DNA of 64,000 nt from an uncultured Rhizobium sp. (GCA_945952415.1 CAMFIF010000002.1:267119-331118), one strand, 5' to 3'; numbered from the stretch's first letter, positions 36,915 to 48,063 are shown. Numbers and translations: made by a program. The notes: generated by a model not told the origin, from the letters alone.

Positions 36915-38276
36915 ATGAAGGAAAAGCAAGTTGGAAATGCCGTGAATGCCGCAGGCAGCGAAGTGCCGCGCCTGGAAATCCTGCTGGTCGGGATGAATGG
37001 AGATTTGAGGGGAAAACAACTTCCGCTTGAGGCTGCGAAGAAGGTCTGGAAGGGTGAGGTGCGCCTGCCCTCTTCCACCCAATCGCTCGACATCTGGGGG
37101 GATGACAATGACGACCTGACGGGCCTTTCCCAGTCGGTGGGCGATCCGGACGGTCTTTGCGTGCCGGACAAGCGCACCCATGTTCCCCTGCCCTGGGCGC
37201 CGGAAGGCTCCAGCCAGGTGCTGGCCACCATGCATGACATGGACGGCCGCCCGATGTTTCTCGATCCCCGTGCGATACTTTCCAACGTGCTGGAAAGGTT
37301 CAAGAAAATTGGCCTGACGCCGGTCGTTGCCACCGAGCTCGAATTCTATGTGGTGGAGGGAGACTGGAACGAGACCGGCCGCCCCACGCCGCCCAAGGCG
37401 CTGCGCTACCGCGACGAGCCGAACGGCTTCCAGCTCTACGACATGCGGGCCGTGGATGCGCTCGACGATTACCTGCAGACGGTCCGGGCCTATGCCCGGG
37501 CAATGGAACTGCCGGCGGATGCAACCACTGCGGAATTCGGTCCGGGGCAGTTCGAGGTGAACCTCAACCACCGGCCGGATGCGCTCGCCGCGGCGGATGA
37601 CTGCATCTATCTCAAGCGGGTGGTCGAGGAGGCGGCGCGCAAGCACGGCCTCAAGTCCACCTGCATGGCCAAGCCCTACGGGAATCACGCAGGCTCCGGC
37701 CTGCATGTGCATGCGAGCCTCATCAACGACAAGGGCGAGAATGTGCTGGATGCCAAGGGCGGCGATCCGGTGAAGCTCAAGCATCTCTGCGGCGGCATGC
37801 TGAAAACCATGCGGGACGCGCAGCTGATTTTCGCGCCCTTTGCCAATTCCTACCGGCGGTTCCAGCCGAATTCCTTCGCGCCGGTCGATCTTACCTGGGG
37901 ATTTGCCCATCGGGGTACGGCCATCCGCATTCCCGATGCCAACGGGCCGGCCGCCCGCGTGGAACACCGGGTGGCGGGCGCCGATGCCCATCCGCACCTG
38001 CTCCTCGCGGCAATCCTTGGCGGCATGCTCTACGGGCTTGAAAACGAGGTGGATCCCGGCGAGCCGGTAACGCCGGAAAGCGGACCGGACAATCCGGGCC
38101 GTCTTACCCATGATTTCCTGACGGCCGTCGAGGAATTCTGTGCCTCCCCCTTCATCGCCGATGTCTTCGGGGCCCGCTACCAGAAGCTTTACGGCGATAC
38201 GAAACGCAAGGAGGCAATCACCTATCTGCGCACCGTCTCCGATTTCGATTACCAGACGTATCTGACACGGATCTAG
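36915..38276 (+). CDS. puuA: Gamma-glutamylputrescine synthetase-like glutamine synthetase
   Basis: 453 residues of the glutamine synthetase family: N-terminal beta-grasp domain and C-terminal catalytic domain with TELEFYVVEG, EFGPGQFEVNLNHR, the ATP/metal-binding KPYGNHAGSGLHVHASL and RVEHRVAGADAHPHL. The sequence is of the PuuA/GlnT-like group rather than GlnA, lacking the adenylylation loop region typical of GlnA. It is divergent from the putrescine aminotransferase across 192 bp, which shares the promoter region and supports polyamine use. Confidence 0.85.
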   Translation: MKEKQVGNAVNAAGSEVPRLEILLVGMNGDLRGKQLPLEAAKKVWKGEVRLPSSTQSLDIWGDDNDDLTGLSQSVGDPDGLCVPDKRTHVPLPWAPEGSSQVLATMHDMDGRPMFLDPRAILSNVLERFKKIGLTPVVATELEFYVVEGDWNETGRPTPPKALRYRDEPNGFQLYDMRAVDALDDYLQTVRAYARAMELPADATTAEFGPGQFEVNLNHRPDALAAADDCIYLKRVVEEAARKHGLKSTCMAKPYGNHAGSGLHVHASLINDKGENVLDAKGGDPVKLKHLCGGMLKTMRDAQLIFAPFANSYRRFQPNSFAPVDLTWGFAHRGTAIRIPDANGPAARVEHRVAGADAHPHLLLAAILGGMLYGLENEVDPGEPVTPESGPDNPGRLTHDFLTAVEEFCASPFIADVFGARYQKLYGDTKRKEAITYLRTVSDFDYQTYLTRI

Positions 38277-38707
38277 GCGGCTTCGGTCAACGAAATCACC
38301 AGCCGCTTGCCCATGACTTCAAGGGCTTGCTGGAGGAGAGGAAGCTTGGTCCCGTGGTCGGGATCCAGAATCCGCCGCGCTTCGGTCTCGGTTCGGCCAA
38401 GCCGACGCGCCAGTTCCGTCTTCGTGATCGCCGCTTCCTGGAAGGCGGCGATCACGGCCAGTTTGATTGCATCCTGCGCATCGGGAGAAACGGGTACACC
38501 TTGCGTTGCCCGCGCTTCCGGCCATGCGCCCCCCTCGGCGAGGATGCCTCGCAGCGCCAGCCCCAGTGCCTCGCGCGCACTGGTCATCGCCTCCTCCCTG
38601 GTCCTGCCGAATGTGAGCGCTTCGGGAACATCGGGAAAGGTCACGATATAGCCGCCTTCGGGATCTGGCAGGATGGACGCCCGATAAAGACAGTTCAGTG
38701 CGGTCAT
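38273..38707 (-). CDS. hicB: HicB-family antitoxin
   Basis: 144 residues. The N-terminal HicB fold (YRASILPDPEGGYIVTFPDV then EAMTSAREALGLAL) is followed by an XRE-like helix-turn-helix (KTELARRLGRTETEARRILD). It neutralises HicA. The ATG at 38707 has GAGGAA upstream. Its stop overlaps the puuA stop by 4 bases on the opposite strand. Confidence 0.92.
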   Translation of the reverse strand: MTALNCLYRASILPDPEGGYIVTFPDVPEALTFGRTREEAMTSAREALGLALRGILAEGGAWPEARATQGVPVSPDAQDAIKLAVIAAFQEAAITKTELARRLGRTETEARRILDPDHGTKLPLLQQALEVMGKRLVISLTEAA

Positions 38708-38717
38708 CAGTGCTTCC

Positions 38718-38915
38718 TCAAAGAAGTCCCAGCTGTTTCTTGACAAGCCGGACATAGGTTGGCGTCAGTTCGCCGGATTTCAGCGTGGTCTTTTTGCCGT
38801 CATACGTGATGCGATAATGGGAGCCCTTCCCTTCCGCCTCATAGATGATCAGAACCTTCCCCTCACGTCGGGCCAGTTTGCGCAATTCCTGCAGAAATTG
38901 CTGACGCGTGACCAA
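38718..38915 (-). CDS. hicA: HicA-family mRNA interferase toxin
   Basis: 65 residues with the family pattern GKGSHYRITYDGKKTTLKSG and EL.PTYVRLVKKQLGL; the His in GSHYR is the likely catalytic residue. The TTG at 38915 is chosen since GGAGGGG lies 5 bases upstream and the length fits HicA; the frame extends to a TTG at 38966 without a ribosome site. The toxin precedes the antitoxin with 10 bp between. Confidence 0.87.
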   Translation of the reverse strand: MVTRQQFLQELRKLARREGKVLIIYEAEGKGSHYRITYDGKKTTLKSGELTPTYVRLVKKQLGLL

Positions 38916-39362
38916 TCTCCCCTCCAGGATCGCACATTTTTGTTCGAAATCAACCGGCGCTGTCAAGATGGCCAGTCGAACACCGGAGCTCTACTTTGCC
39001 TTCCCGGGTGCGTCGCTCAGGACGAAAGCCTCCAAGCCACGCCTCATCCCTCATATTTAATATTCTTAAAACATGAAATACACCTTGACAATCCCATGAT
39101 ACGGCCGCCCCTCAAGAGAGCACGGGCGTTTCGTCATGGAATGGTCATGGTCTCGACAAGAAGTTGCAATTTTTGCCCCGTTCGAGACAGGATTTGTCGC
39201 CGGGGCGCCGAAAGCTTTTCATTTAAGCAAAAAAATAGTGTTTTCCGCCGCGGCGCCGTTTACGTCCACGGAAAATACGAAGGTTGATGGGTTGTCATCG
39301 AGACAATTTTGGACTTTGCTCTGCTTCTCAATAAAAACCACGAATGGGGAAGGAGAAACCAA
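38916..39362. other. Gene-poor interval between hicA and the peptide transporter
   Basis: About 450 bp serving as divergent upstream region for hicA and the peptide-binding protein. It includes an AT-rich patch near 39060-39085 and a TTGACA at 39085-39090, but no convincing -10 element. No RNA gene or repeat was recognised. Confidence 0.4.
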
Positions 39363-40961
39363 ATGTCCCTCATGAGAACCAATTGGAAGGCAGCCCTGCT
39401 GGCAGCGACCGTTCTGATCGGCGCAAGCCCGGCACTCGCGGAGGCTGTGTTCCATCGCGGCAATTCCGGCGAGCCGCAGACGCTCGACAGCGCGCATGTC
39501 TCCGTGGATATCGAAGCCTTCGTGCTCAAGGATCTCTATGAGGGCCTCACCATCTACTCGGCCGACGGCAAGATCGTGCCCGGCGCCGCCGAAAGCTGGT
39601 CCGTTTCCGACGACGGCACCGTCTACACCTTCAAGCTGCGTGAAAATGCCAAGTGGTCGGACGGCTCGCCTGTCACCGCCGAGGACTTCGTCTTCTCCGC
39701 CCAGCGTGTCGAGGACCCGAAGACCGCCGCCGAATACGCCAATATTCTCTACCCGATCAAGAACGCCGAAAAGGTCAACAAGGGCGAAGTGCCCGTCGAC
39801 CAGCTCGGCGTGAAGGCGGTGGATGCCAAGACCGTCGAATATACGCTCGAGCGACCCACCCCCTATTTCCCGCAGCTGATGGCCCACATGACCGCGCTGC
39901 CGGTCAACAAGGCCAATGTGGAAAAGTTCGGCAAGGACTATGTGAAGCCGGGCAACATGGTTTCCAACGGCGCCTTCAAGCTGCAGGCCCACGTGCCGAA
40001 TGACAGCCTGACCGTGATGAAGAACGAAAACTACTGGGATGCGGCCAATGTGAAGCTCGACAAGGTCGTCTTCTACCCGTCCGAAGACGATGCGGCCAAT
40101 ATTCGCCGTTTCGAAGCCAAGGAACTGGATACGGTCTATCACTTCTCGTCCAGCGAAATCAAACGCCTGCGCGCACAGTACAAGGATCAGGTCCGCGTGA
40201 CGCCGGCCCTTTCGACCTACTACTATTCCTTCGACGCGCGGCAGGAGCCCTATAGCGACGTGCGCGTGCGCCAGGCGCTTTCCATGGCGATCGATCGCGA
40301 CTTCCTGGCGACCGAGATCTACAACGGCGCGCAGCTGCCGGTTTACAACCTCGTGCCGGAAGGCATGGAAGGCTATGGCAAGGGCCCGGTTCCCGAATGG
40401 TCCAGCCTGTCCCAGATCGACCGCGAGGACAAGGCTGTCGAGCTGATGAAGGAAGCCGGTTACGGTGAAGGCGGCAAGCCGCTGAATATCGAAATCCGCT
40501 ACAACACCAATACGGACCACGAACGGGTGGCGACCGCCATTGCCGACATGTGGAAGAACACCTTCAAGGCGAAGGTGACGCTGCTGAATTCGGATGTTTC
40601 GGCCCACTACGCCTATCTGACCGAAGGCGGCAAGTTCAACGTGGCGCGTGCCGGCTGGTCGGCAGACTACGGCGATCCGGAAAACTTCCTGTCGCTGATG
40701 ATCTCCACCAACAAGAGCTTCAATTACGGGCATTACAACAACCCGGAATTCGATGCGCTGATGAAGCAGTCCTATGACGAGCGCGACGCCGCCAAGCGCA
40801 TGGACGCGCTGAAGAAGGCCGAAGAGCTGATCAACAGGGACCAGCCGATCGCCTCGCTGATGAACTATGCGAATCTCTGGCTCGTATCCGACCGGATCAA
40901 GGGCTGGCAGGACAACGCGGTGAACGAACACCTGTCGAAGTACCTGAGCGTCGCCGAATAA
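39363..40961 (+). CDS. oppA: Oligopeptide ABC transporter substrate-binding protein
   Basis: 532 residues with a signal peptide (MSLMRTNWKAALLAATVLIG, cut near ALAEA) and the SBP_bac_5 domain (about 60-460), including VFHRGNSGEPQTLDSAHVS and KLRENAKWSDGSPVTAEDFV. It is a periplasmic peptide receptor of the OppA/MppA type and is encoded with OppB, OppC and a fused OppDF. AAGGAG precedes the ATG at 39363. Confidence 0.92.
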   Translation: MSLMRTNWKAALLAATVLIGASPALAEAVFHRGNSGEPQTLDSAHVSVDIEAFVLKDLYEGLTIYSADGKIVPGAAESWSVSDDGTVYTFKLRENAKWSDGSPVTAEDFVFSAQRVEDPKTAAEYANILYPIKNAEKVNKGEVPVDQLGVKAVDAKTVEYTLERPTPYFPQLMAHMTALPVNKANVEKFGKDYVKPGNMVSNGAFKLQAHVPNDSLTVMKNENYWDAANVKLDKVVFYPSEDDAANIRRFEAKELDTVYHFSSSEIKRLRAQYKDQVRVTPALSTYYYSFDARQEPYSDVRVRQALSMAIDRDFLATEIYNGAQLPVYNLVPEGMEGYGKGPVPEWSSLSQIDREDKAVELMKEAGYGEGGKPLNIEIRYNTNTDHERVATAIADMWKNTFKAKVTLLNSDVSAHYAYLTEGGKFNVARAGWSADYGDPENFLSLMISTNKSFNYGHYNNPEFDALMKQSYDERDAAKRMDALKKAEELINRDQPIASLMNYANLWLVSDRIKGWQDNAVNEHLSKYLSVAE

Positions 40962-41019
40962 CCCCAATGAGGGAGCCCGGCCGCCGGATCAGCCATGGTC
41001 CGGCGGCGGGTCTATTGCC

Positions 41020-41943
41020 ATGATCCAATTCGTGCTGAGGCGCCTGATGAGCGCCGTTCCGACGATCTTTGTCGTCGTCACCATCTCCTTCTTCATGATG
41101 CGCTTTGCCCCCGGCGGCCCCTTCAACCTGGAACGTCCGCTGGCGCCCCAGACCATGGCCAATGTCATGAAGACCTACGGGCTCGACAAGCCGCTCTGGG
41201 AGCAATACCTGCATTATCTCGGCAATGCGGCGACCGGAAATTTCGGCCCCAGCTTCGTCTACAAGGACAATACGGTTGCCGAACTGATCGGCAATGCCCT
41301 GCCCTATTCGATCGAACTCGGCCTCTGGGCCCTGCTCGTCGCGGTGGTCGGCGGCGTGGCGCTCGGCACCATTGCCGCGCTGCGCCAGAACGGCTGGATC
41401 GACTACAGCCTGATGGTGATCGCCACGATCGGCGTGACCGTGCCGAATTTCGTCATGGGCCCGGTGATGACGCTTGTCTTCGCCATCATGCTGAACTGGC
41501 TTCCCGCAGGCAGCTGGGGCGATGGCTCCTTCCGCTTCCTGGTGCTGCCGGTCCTGTCGCTCGGCCTGCCGCAACTGGCGGTCTTTGCCCGCCTCACCCG
41601 CGGCTCGATGATCGAGGCGCTGCACACGGATCATATCCGCACGGCGCGCGCCTATGGCCTGCCGCCCCGGGTGGTTGTCGTCACCCACGCCATGCGGGCG
41701 GCCATGCTGCCGGTTCTTACCTATCTCGGTCCCTGCGCGGCCGCCCTTCTTACCGGCTCGGCGGTGGTCGAAACCATCTTCGCCATTCCGGGCGTCGGGC
41801 GCTTCTTCGTGCTCGGCTCGCTCAACCGCGACTACACTCTCGTCATGGGGACCGTGATCCTGATCGCCGTCTTCGTGATCCTGTTCAACCTGATCGTCGA
41901 CGTGCTCTACGGTCTGCTCGATCCGAGGGTGCGCCATGACTGA
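41020..41943 (+). CDS. oppB: Oligopeptide ABC transporter permease OppB
   Basis: 307-residue inner-membrane permease with about six helices. The BPD_transp_1 EAA loop lies in ARAYGLPPRVVVVTHAMRAA, and the C-terminal segment VETIFAIPGVGRFFVLGSLN is typical of OppB/DppB. The start MIQFVLRRLMSAVPTI is standard. It overlaps oppC by 8 bases. Confidence 0.93.
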   Translation: MIQFVLRRLMSAVPTIFVVVTISFFMMRFAPGGPFNLERPLAPQTMANVMKTYGLDKPLWEQYLHYLGNAATGNFGPSFVYKDNTVAELIGNALPYSIELGLWALLVAVVGGVALGTIAALRQNGWIDYSLMVIATIGVTVPNFVMGPVMTLVFAIMLNWLPAGSWGDGSFRFLVLPVLSLGLPQLAVFARLTRGSMIEALHTDHIRTARAYGLPPRVVVVTHAMRAAMLPVLTYLGPCAAALLTGSAVVETIFAIPGVGRFFVLGSLNRDYTLVMGTVILIAVFVILFNLIVDVLYGLLDPRVRHD

Positions 41944-43078
41944 TACGCCTTCCACCCTCCCGCCCCTGGCGGGAACCGATGCGGAGCGCCCGAGCCGCAG
42001 TCTGGCGCAGCTGGCCTGGATCCGCTTCAGGCGGAACCGGGCGGCCATGCTGGGCTGCCTCATGCTCGCGCTTATCGTGGTCTTTTCCTATATCGGCCCG
42101 GTCTTCCTGAAACATGGCTATGACCAGGTCTTTCCCTCCTATGTGACGATCGGACCGAGCCTTTCGCCCCGTCCCGATCCCGAGACACTCAAGGAGGTGG
42201 CCGACAGCGCCGCCAAGCGCGCGCGGGTGACGCTCTCGTCCTTCGCGGTGGAAAACGGCACCTATACGGCCGTCATCACCTCCACGAAGCCCATCGATCC
42301 GCGGGCCATACGCTATTTCGACCGGGCCAACGAATTCGAGGATACTGAGGTCAAGGAAACATCCGCCGACCAGATGTCCATGACGCTGTCAGGCCATGTG
42401 GACCAGGAGTATTTCTTCTTCGGGACCGACAATAACGGCCGCGACCTGCTTGCCCGCGTGATGCTCGGCGGCCAGATCTCGATCGCGGTCGGCGTCGCCG
42501 CCTCGCTCGTGTCGCTCGGCATCGGCGTGCTCTATGGCGCGACCTCGGGCTATATCGGCGGGCGCGTCGACAATGTGATGATGCGCTTCGTGGAAATCCT
42601 TTACTCGCTGCCCTTCATCTTCCTCGTGGTGGTGCTCGTCGTCTTCTTCGGGCGATCGATCACCCTGATCTTCATCGTCATCGGCGCGGTGCAATGGTTG
42701 GAAATGGCCCGCATCGTGCGCGGCCAGACACTCTCGCTCAAGCGGCGGGAATTCGTCGGGGCGGCGGAGGCGCTCGGCCTTTCCGACTGGCAGATCATCC
42801 GCCGCCACATCATTCCGAACACGATCGGCCCCGTCATCGTCTTCGTCACCTCGGTCGTGCCGCAGGTCATGCTGCTCGAAAGCTTCCTCTCCTTCCTGGG
42901 TCTCGGCGTGCAGGCGCCGCTGGCCAGCTGGGGAACGCTGATCGCCGAGGGGGCACGCAACATCCAGTCTGCCTACTGGCAGCTGATTTTCCCCTCGGTC
43001 TTCTTCGTGCTGACGCTGTTTTCGCTGAATTTCATCGGCGACGGCCTGCGTGACGCCCTCGATCCGAAGGACCGCTGA
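41936..43078 (+). CDS. oppC: Oligopeptide ABC transporter permease OppC
   Basis: 380-residue permease with an N-terminal OppC_N domain (LAQLAWIRFRRNRAAMLGCL), a periplasmic loop longer than in small OppC proteins (about residues 60-155) and the BPD_transp_1 domain (EALGLSDWQIIRRHIIPN as the EAA loop). It pairs with OppB to form the channel and overlaps it by 8 bases. Confidence 0.93.
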   Translation: MTDTPSTLPPLAGTDAERPSRSLAQLAWIRFRRNRAAMLGCLMLALIVVFSYIGPVFLKHGYDQVFPSYVTIGPSLSPRPDPETLKEVADSAAKRARVTLSSFAVENGTYTAVITSTKPIDPRAIRYFDRANEFEDTEVKETSADQMSMTLSGHVDQEYFFFGTDNNGRDLLARVMLGGQISIAVGVAASLVSLGIGVLYGATSGYIGGRVDNVMMRFVEILYSLPFIFLVVVLVVFFGRSITLIFIVIGAVQWLEMARIVRGQTLSLKRREFVGAAEALGLSDWQIIRRHIIPNTIGPVIVFVTSVVPQVMLLESFLSFLGLGVQAPLASWGTLIAEGARNIQSAYWQLIFPSVFFVLTLFSLNFIGDGLRDALDPKDR

Positions 43079-43079
43079 C

Positions 43080-44681
<1,602 letters not shown>

Positions 44682-44707
44682 GGGCAAGGCCGACCAAAAC
44701 GAAGCTG

Positions 44708-44741
44708 AATGGCCGGGCACAACCCGGCCATTTTCTTTTTC
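44708..44741 (+). terminator. Rho-independent terminator of the opp operon
   Basis: A perfect 10-bp stem AATGGCCGGG/CCCGGCCATT with a 5-nt loop is followed by TTCTTTTTCT, 27 bp past the oppDF stop. It is the clearest intrinsic terminator of the operon. Confidence 0.9.
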
Positions 44742-44792
44742 TTATTTCCGTATATGCTGAATTGACTTTTTTATTTTTCGTAGTTACATTTA

Positions 44793-45077
44793 ATGAAGAT
44801 CGTTTGGGACGAGCGGAAGCGACACATCAACCTGCTGAAACACGGCCTCGATTTCGAGCGCCTCCTCGACGCAGATTGGAACCAGGTGGCAATCATGCCC
44901 GCCCATCCGTCGGGCCATGGTCACGATCGTTTCCTGGCTGTCGGTTCCTTCGGAGGCGAAATCCTGACGGCCGTCTTCTCCCGCTTGGGAACAGAGGCCG
45001 TGTCGATCATCTCGCTGCGGCGCGCAAGCAAGAGCGAAAAGACGAGGTTACGATGGTCAAGGCAACAGCGCCGCTGA
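44793..45077 (+). CDS. brnT: BrnT-family ribonuclease toxin
   Basis: 94 residues with the BrnT opening KIVWDERKRHINLLKHGLDF and the strand/turn RFLAVGSFGGEILTAVFSRL followed by SIISLRRASKSEK. BrnT is a RelE-fold ribonuclease. It overlaps brnA by 25 bases. No ribosome site is visible; TTGACT (44763) and TACATT (44785) are 16 bp apart but too close to the ATG to serve it. Confidence 0.9.
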   Translation: MKIVWDERKRHINLLKHGLDFERLLDADWNQVAIMPAHPSGHGHDRFLAVGSFGGEILTAVFSRLGTEAVSIISLRRASKSEKTRLRWSRQQRR

Positions 45078-45379
45078 GGAATGCGGAAGAGCGGCACGGC
45101 TTTTCCAAGGAGGAATGGGACGAACTCGATATACCCGAAATCACCGAGGAACAATGGGAGCAGGCCCGCCCTGCAAAGGACGTACTGCCGCCGGAATTCT
45201 TCGAAGCCCTCGCTGACATGCAGCGCCAGCGCGGGCGCCCGCCGGTCGAAAGCCCGAAGAAGCAGGTAACGCTGCGGCTCGATGCGGATCTGGTCGCGCA
45301 TTTCAAGGCGGGCGGCAAGGGGTGGCAGAGCCGGATGAACGCCGCGCTGCGGAAGGCGGCGGGGCTCGATCCGGCCTGA
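45053..45379 (+). CDS. brnA: BrnA-family antitoxin
   Basis: 108 residues. The C-terminal ribbon-helix-helix domain reads KKQVTLRLDADLVAHFKAGG then GWQSRMNAALRKAAGL. The acidic central region (EEWDELDIPEITEEQWEQ) would bind the toxin. GAGG precedes the ATG at 45053. It overlaps brnT by 25 bases in another frame, coupling their translation. It likely represses its own operon. Its stop is 4 bp from the convergent L,D-transpeptidase stop. Confidence 0.9.
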   Translation: MVKATAPLRNAEERHGFSKEEWDELDIPEITEEQWEQARPAKDVLPPEFFEALADMQRQRGRPPVESPKKQVTLRLDADLVAHFKAGGKGWQSRMNAALRKAAGLDPA

Positions 45380-45383
45380 GGGA

Positions 45384-46007
45384 TCAGACGTCGCGCACGC
45401 CCTGGATGATATAGACACGGTCGCCCACGGAAACGCGCTCGTAGAGATCGATGACGTCGTGGTTCATCATCCGCACGCAGCCGGAGGACATGGCAAGGCC
45501 GATCGACTGCGGCTGATTGGTGCCGTGGATGCGGAACATGGTGTCGTGGCCGTTCTGGTAGAGATACATGGCCCGCGCGCCCAGGGGATTGTTGGGTCCG
45601 CCCGGCACGCCGCCCGCATATTTCAGGTTCTTTTCCGGATGGGTGCGGATCATGTTGGGCGACGGTGTCCAGTTCGGCCATTCCGCCTTGCGGCCCACAT
45701 GCGCCCAGCCGGCCAGCGAATAGCCGTTTCGGCCGACGCCGATGCCGTAGCGCATGGCGCGGCCATTGCCGAGAACGTAGTAAAGCCGCCTGGCCGGCGT
45801 ATCCACGACGATCGTGCCGGCCGGATGGGGCGTTTCATAGGCCACTTCCGTACGGCGCAGTTCAGGCTTGATCTTCTCGACGGGCACCTTGTCGAGCGGG
45901 AATTTTTCTTCCGGAATGGCGGCATATTTCGCCTGGTCATTGTTGGTGGCGCAGGCGGCAAGGAACAGCGGCAGACCGGCCAGAAATCCACGGCGCGAGA
46001 GGGACAT
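45384..46007 (-). CDS. L,D-transpeptidase (ErfK/YbiS/YcfS/YnhG family)
   Basis: 207 residues. The start has a twin-arginine-like and lipobox signal (SRRGFLAGLPLFLAACATN, lipid Cys near 19). The YkuD catalytic motif is visible: HGTNQPQSIGLAMSSGCVRM with catalytic Cys. It forms 3-3 peptidoglycan cross-links or attaches proteins to peptidoglycan in the periplasm. Confidence 0.9.
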   Translation of the reverse strand: MSLSRRGFLAGLPLFLAACATNNDQAKYAAIPEEKFPLDKVPVEKIKPELRRTEVAYETPHPAGTIVVDTPARRLYYVLGNGRAMRYGIGVGRNGYSLAGWAHVGRKAEWPNWTPSPNMIRTHPEKNLKYAGGVPGGPNNPLGARAMYLYQNGHDTMFRIHGTNQPQSIGLAMSSGCVRMMNHDVIDLYERVSVGDRVYIIQGVRDV

Positions 46008-46137
46008 AGAGAAAACCCTTTAGATTTCGTTGATCCACCGAAACCTACGGGAGTTATGGTTAACCGACGGTAAAAGCTCCGCTCCGCCCCTTTGCAGTCA
46101 TGTCGACTTCGGAACGGGATCGGCTACGGCGGATAGC

Positions 46138-47259
46138 TCAGGCTCTCCCTGTGCTCTTCACGAGGCGGCGCAATCGCTGGAGCATCGACTGCCGGGCGGG
46201 CTCCGCGGTCTTGCCATCGTCCTCGGCTGCCATTCGGTTGCGCATGCGCCGCACCACATCGTAAGAGCTGTTTCCATCGGGTGCCGGCCCGTACCCCGGT
46301 GTCCAGGGCCGGGCTTTTAGATCATCACGGACCACGGACGGGCTCTCCTCGCGCTGGCGGGGCGTCGGCAGCTGTCCAAAGGGTGGATTGCGGCTGTATT
46401 CGAGCACCAGGCGTATGCGCCCACCCCCGGGGAGAGAACGGTCCGGCCCATGCAGGACCCGGATCACGAGATCATCCGCGGTCCCGAACGTATCCCTGTC
46501 CGGGATCAGGCCGTTCTGGCACATCAGGATGAACATCATCGTCCAGTGGATCAACTGCCCGGGATCAATCGGCACGGTCTCGAAGGCCACTTCACAGCCG
46601 ATCAGATGGCGGGCCCCAAGCGTCTGCACGCTGGCCACCGCCCGGCCTCCGGCATCCGCACCCACAACCACATCGGGCCTGACCATCAGGAGCATCAGCG
46701 CCTGATCCCGGCAGAAGGCCGCCGCCTTGTCGCCCCGCATGAGCTGGTCCGATTGCAGCCAATGCAGCGCCCGTGCCGGCGCATGGCCGCTGATCGCGCC
46801 CACCAGCGACATCAGCACGTTCGCCATGAAGTGGAACACCGCCGGATTGTCCAGGCTGGCGGGCACCATCTCCCGCATGGCGTCGAGAAGTGCCGAATCT
46901 CCGCCCGCGGCCATCTCCGAAATGGGAATGCCGTAAGAGACAGTGACGAAGACATTGGCGCGGTGCTGCAGGACAATATCCTGCGCCTCGGGCATCACGG
47001 TTCTCACGAAGCTCGAAGCGAGTGCGCCGCGGAAACCTTGCGGGGCAAGCGCCTCGCCGTTCTGCGAGATCAGGACGTAAAACTCTCCGGCATAAAAGAT
47101 ACCCGAGCGCCCCCCGTCGAACTGGCGGCCCATGACGAATACAGCCCCAGTCCTGGCAATCAGGCCGTTCAGTTCCTTGAGAAGAATGCCGAGATCGAGG
47201 TGGGTCGGCCGGTCATACAGCAGAGCTGCCGCAATCTTCACCGGATAGGATATGTCCAT
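46138..47259 (-). CDS. DUF4261-like protein of unknown function
   Basis: 373 residues, cytoplasmic. The middle block QDIVLQHRANVFVTVSYG and the C-terminal block LGARHLIGCEVAFETVPIDP then NGLIPDRDTFGTADDLVIRV resemble DUF4261 proteins, which often sit near type VI secretion or Imm systems. No such genes are adjacent. The last 70 residues are low complexity and basic. Assignment is from pattern, not search. Confidence 0.55.
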   Translation of the reverse strand: MDISYPVKIAAALLYDRPTHLDLGILLKELNGLIARTGAVFVMGRQFDGGRSGIFYAGEFYVLISQNGEALAPQGFRGALASSFVRTVMPEAQDIVLQHRANVFVTVSYGIPISEMAAGGDSALLDAMREMVPASLDNPAVFHFMANVLMSLVGAISGHAPARALHWLQSDQLMRGDKAAAFCRDQALMLLMVRPDVVVGADAGGRAVASVQTLGARHLIGCEVAFETVPIDPGQLIHWTMMFILMCQNGLIPDRDTFGTADDLVIRVLHGPDRSLPGGGRIRLVLEYSRNPPFGQLPTPRQREESPSVVRDDLKARPWTPGYGPAPDGNSSYDVVRRMRNRMAAEDDGKTAEPARQSMLQRLRRLVKSTGRA

Positions 47260-47334
47260 GGGTTTCGCCCCTGTTTTCCTACAGAGGCGTAAAGCCCATC
47301 CCTTAAAAAAGAGTATACCTAAGGTGGTGTATTC

Positions 47335-47994
47335 TCAAAAAACAACCTTACATGGCTCTTGCGATCTGAACCGGAACAAGCGCTCCGTTGCGGTATGGAA
47401 GTCGTCATACCGGGCAAAATGCGGCACATGCTCGATGGGATGGCCCTCCGGATTGTGCAGGATTGCGCGCATACCCGCGCGGCGTGCCGCCTCCAGGCCC
47501 ACCTCGCTGTCCTCTACCACCAGCACATCCGACGGGGCATATCCCAGGGCGCGGGCGGCGTGAAGGAAGAGATCGGGCTCCGGTTTCCAGCTGTTCAGCG
47601 TATAGGCGCTGTAGGTGTGAACGGGAAAGAACCGGTCGAGCCCGGTAATCGCCAGCGAGCGGGCGATCTTTTGCGGCGGTCCGCTCGAGGCGATGGCCAT
47701 CGGCGCATCGATGGTTTCCAGCATGGCGTGAACGCCGGGAAAGGCCTTCAGCTCGCGCTCGTAGCGCTCGCCGGACCGGGCGCGATAGGCCGCAATGAAG
47801 CGGTCGTCCAGCACCCGGCCGAGCTTTTGCGAGAAGGTCTCAAGAATGGTGGCAAAGCGCCAGCCGCGATAGAGATGCGCAATCTCCGCCCCGCTCAGTC
47901 CGAGATCCGGCAGGAGTTCCGCGAGCGTCTCCGATGCAATCAGCTCACTGTCGACGAGGGTGCCATCAAGATCGAATATATAGGCCTTGGTCAT
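47335..47994 (-). CDS. HAD-superfamily phosphatase (beta-phosphoglucomutase-like)
   Basis: 219 residues. HAD motifs: nucleophile in IFDLDGTLVDSE, motif II MAIASSGPP, Lys in SWKPEPDLFLHAA and motif IV VLVVEDSEVGLEAA. It resembles YieH/GPH-type phosphatases acting on small sugar phosphates. The ATG at 47994 is preferred over an upstream frame start. The upstream divergent region holds the sRNA candidate. Confidence 0.85.
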   Translation of the reverse strand: MTKAYIFDLDGTLVDSELIASETLAELLPDLGLSGAEIAHLYRGWRFATILETFSQKLGRVLDDRFIAAYRARSGERYERELKAFPGVHAMLETIDAPMAIASSGPPQKIARSLAITGLDRFFPVHTYSAYTLNSWKPEPDLFLHAARALGYAPSDVLVVEDSEVGLEAARRAGMRAILHNPEGHPIEHVPHFARYDDFHTATERLFRFRSQEPCKVVF

Positions 47995-48063
47995 TTGAAC
48001 TTTTGTAAAGCGCTGTCCCTGCCCCGGCAAGCCTTGCAGATCCGGGCGCGGATCACATTAGAC

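Noticed and set aside
39085..39090. TTGACA as the -35 element of the peptide transporter
   Set aside because: No -10-like hexamer occurs at a suitable distance downstream.
44763..44790. Promoter TTGACT-N16-TACATT for brnT
   Set aside because: It lies 2 bases before the ATG, so transcription would begin inside the gene; kept only as a note under brnT.
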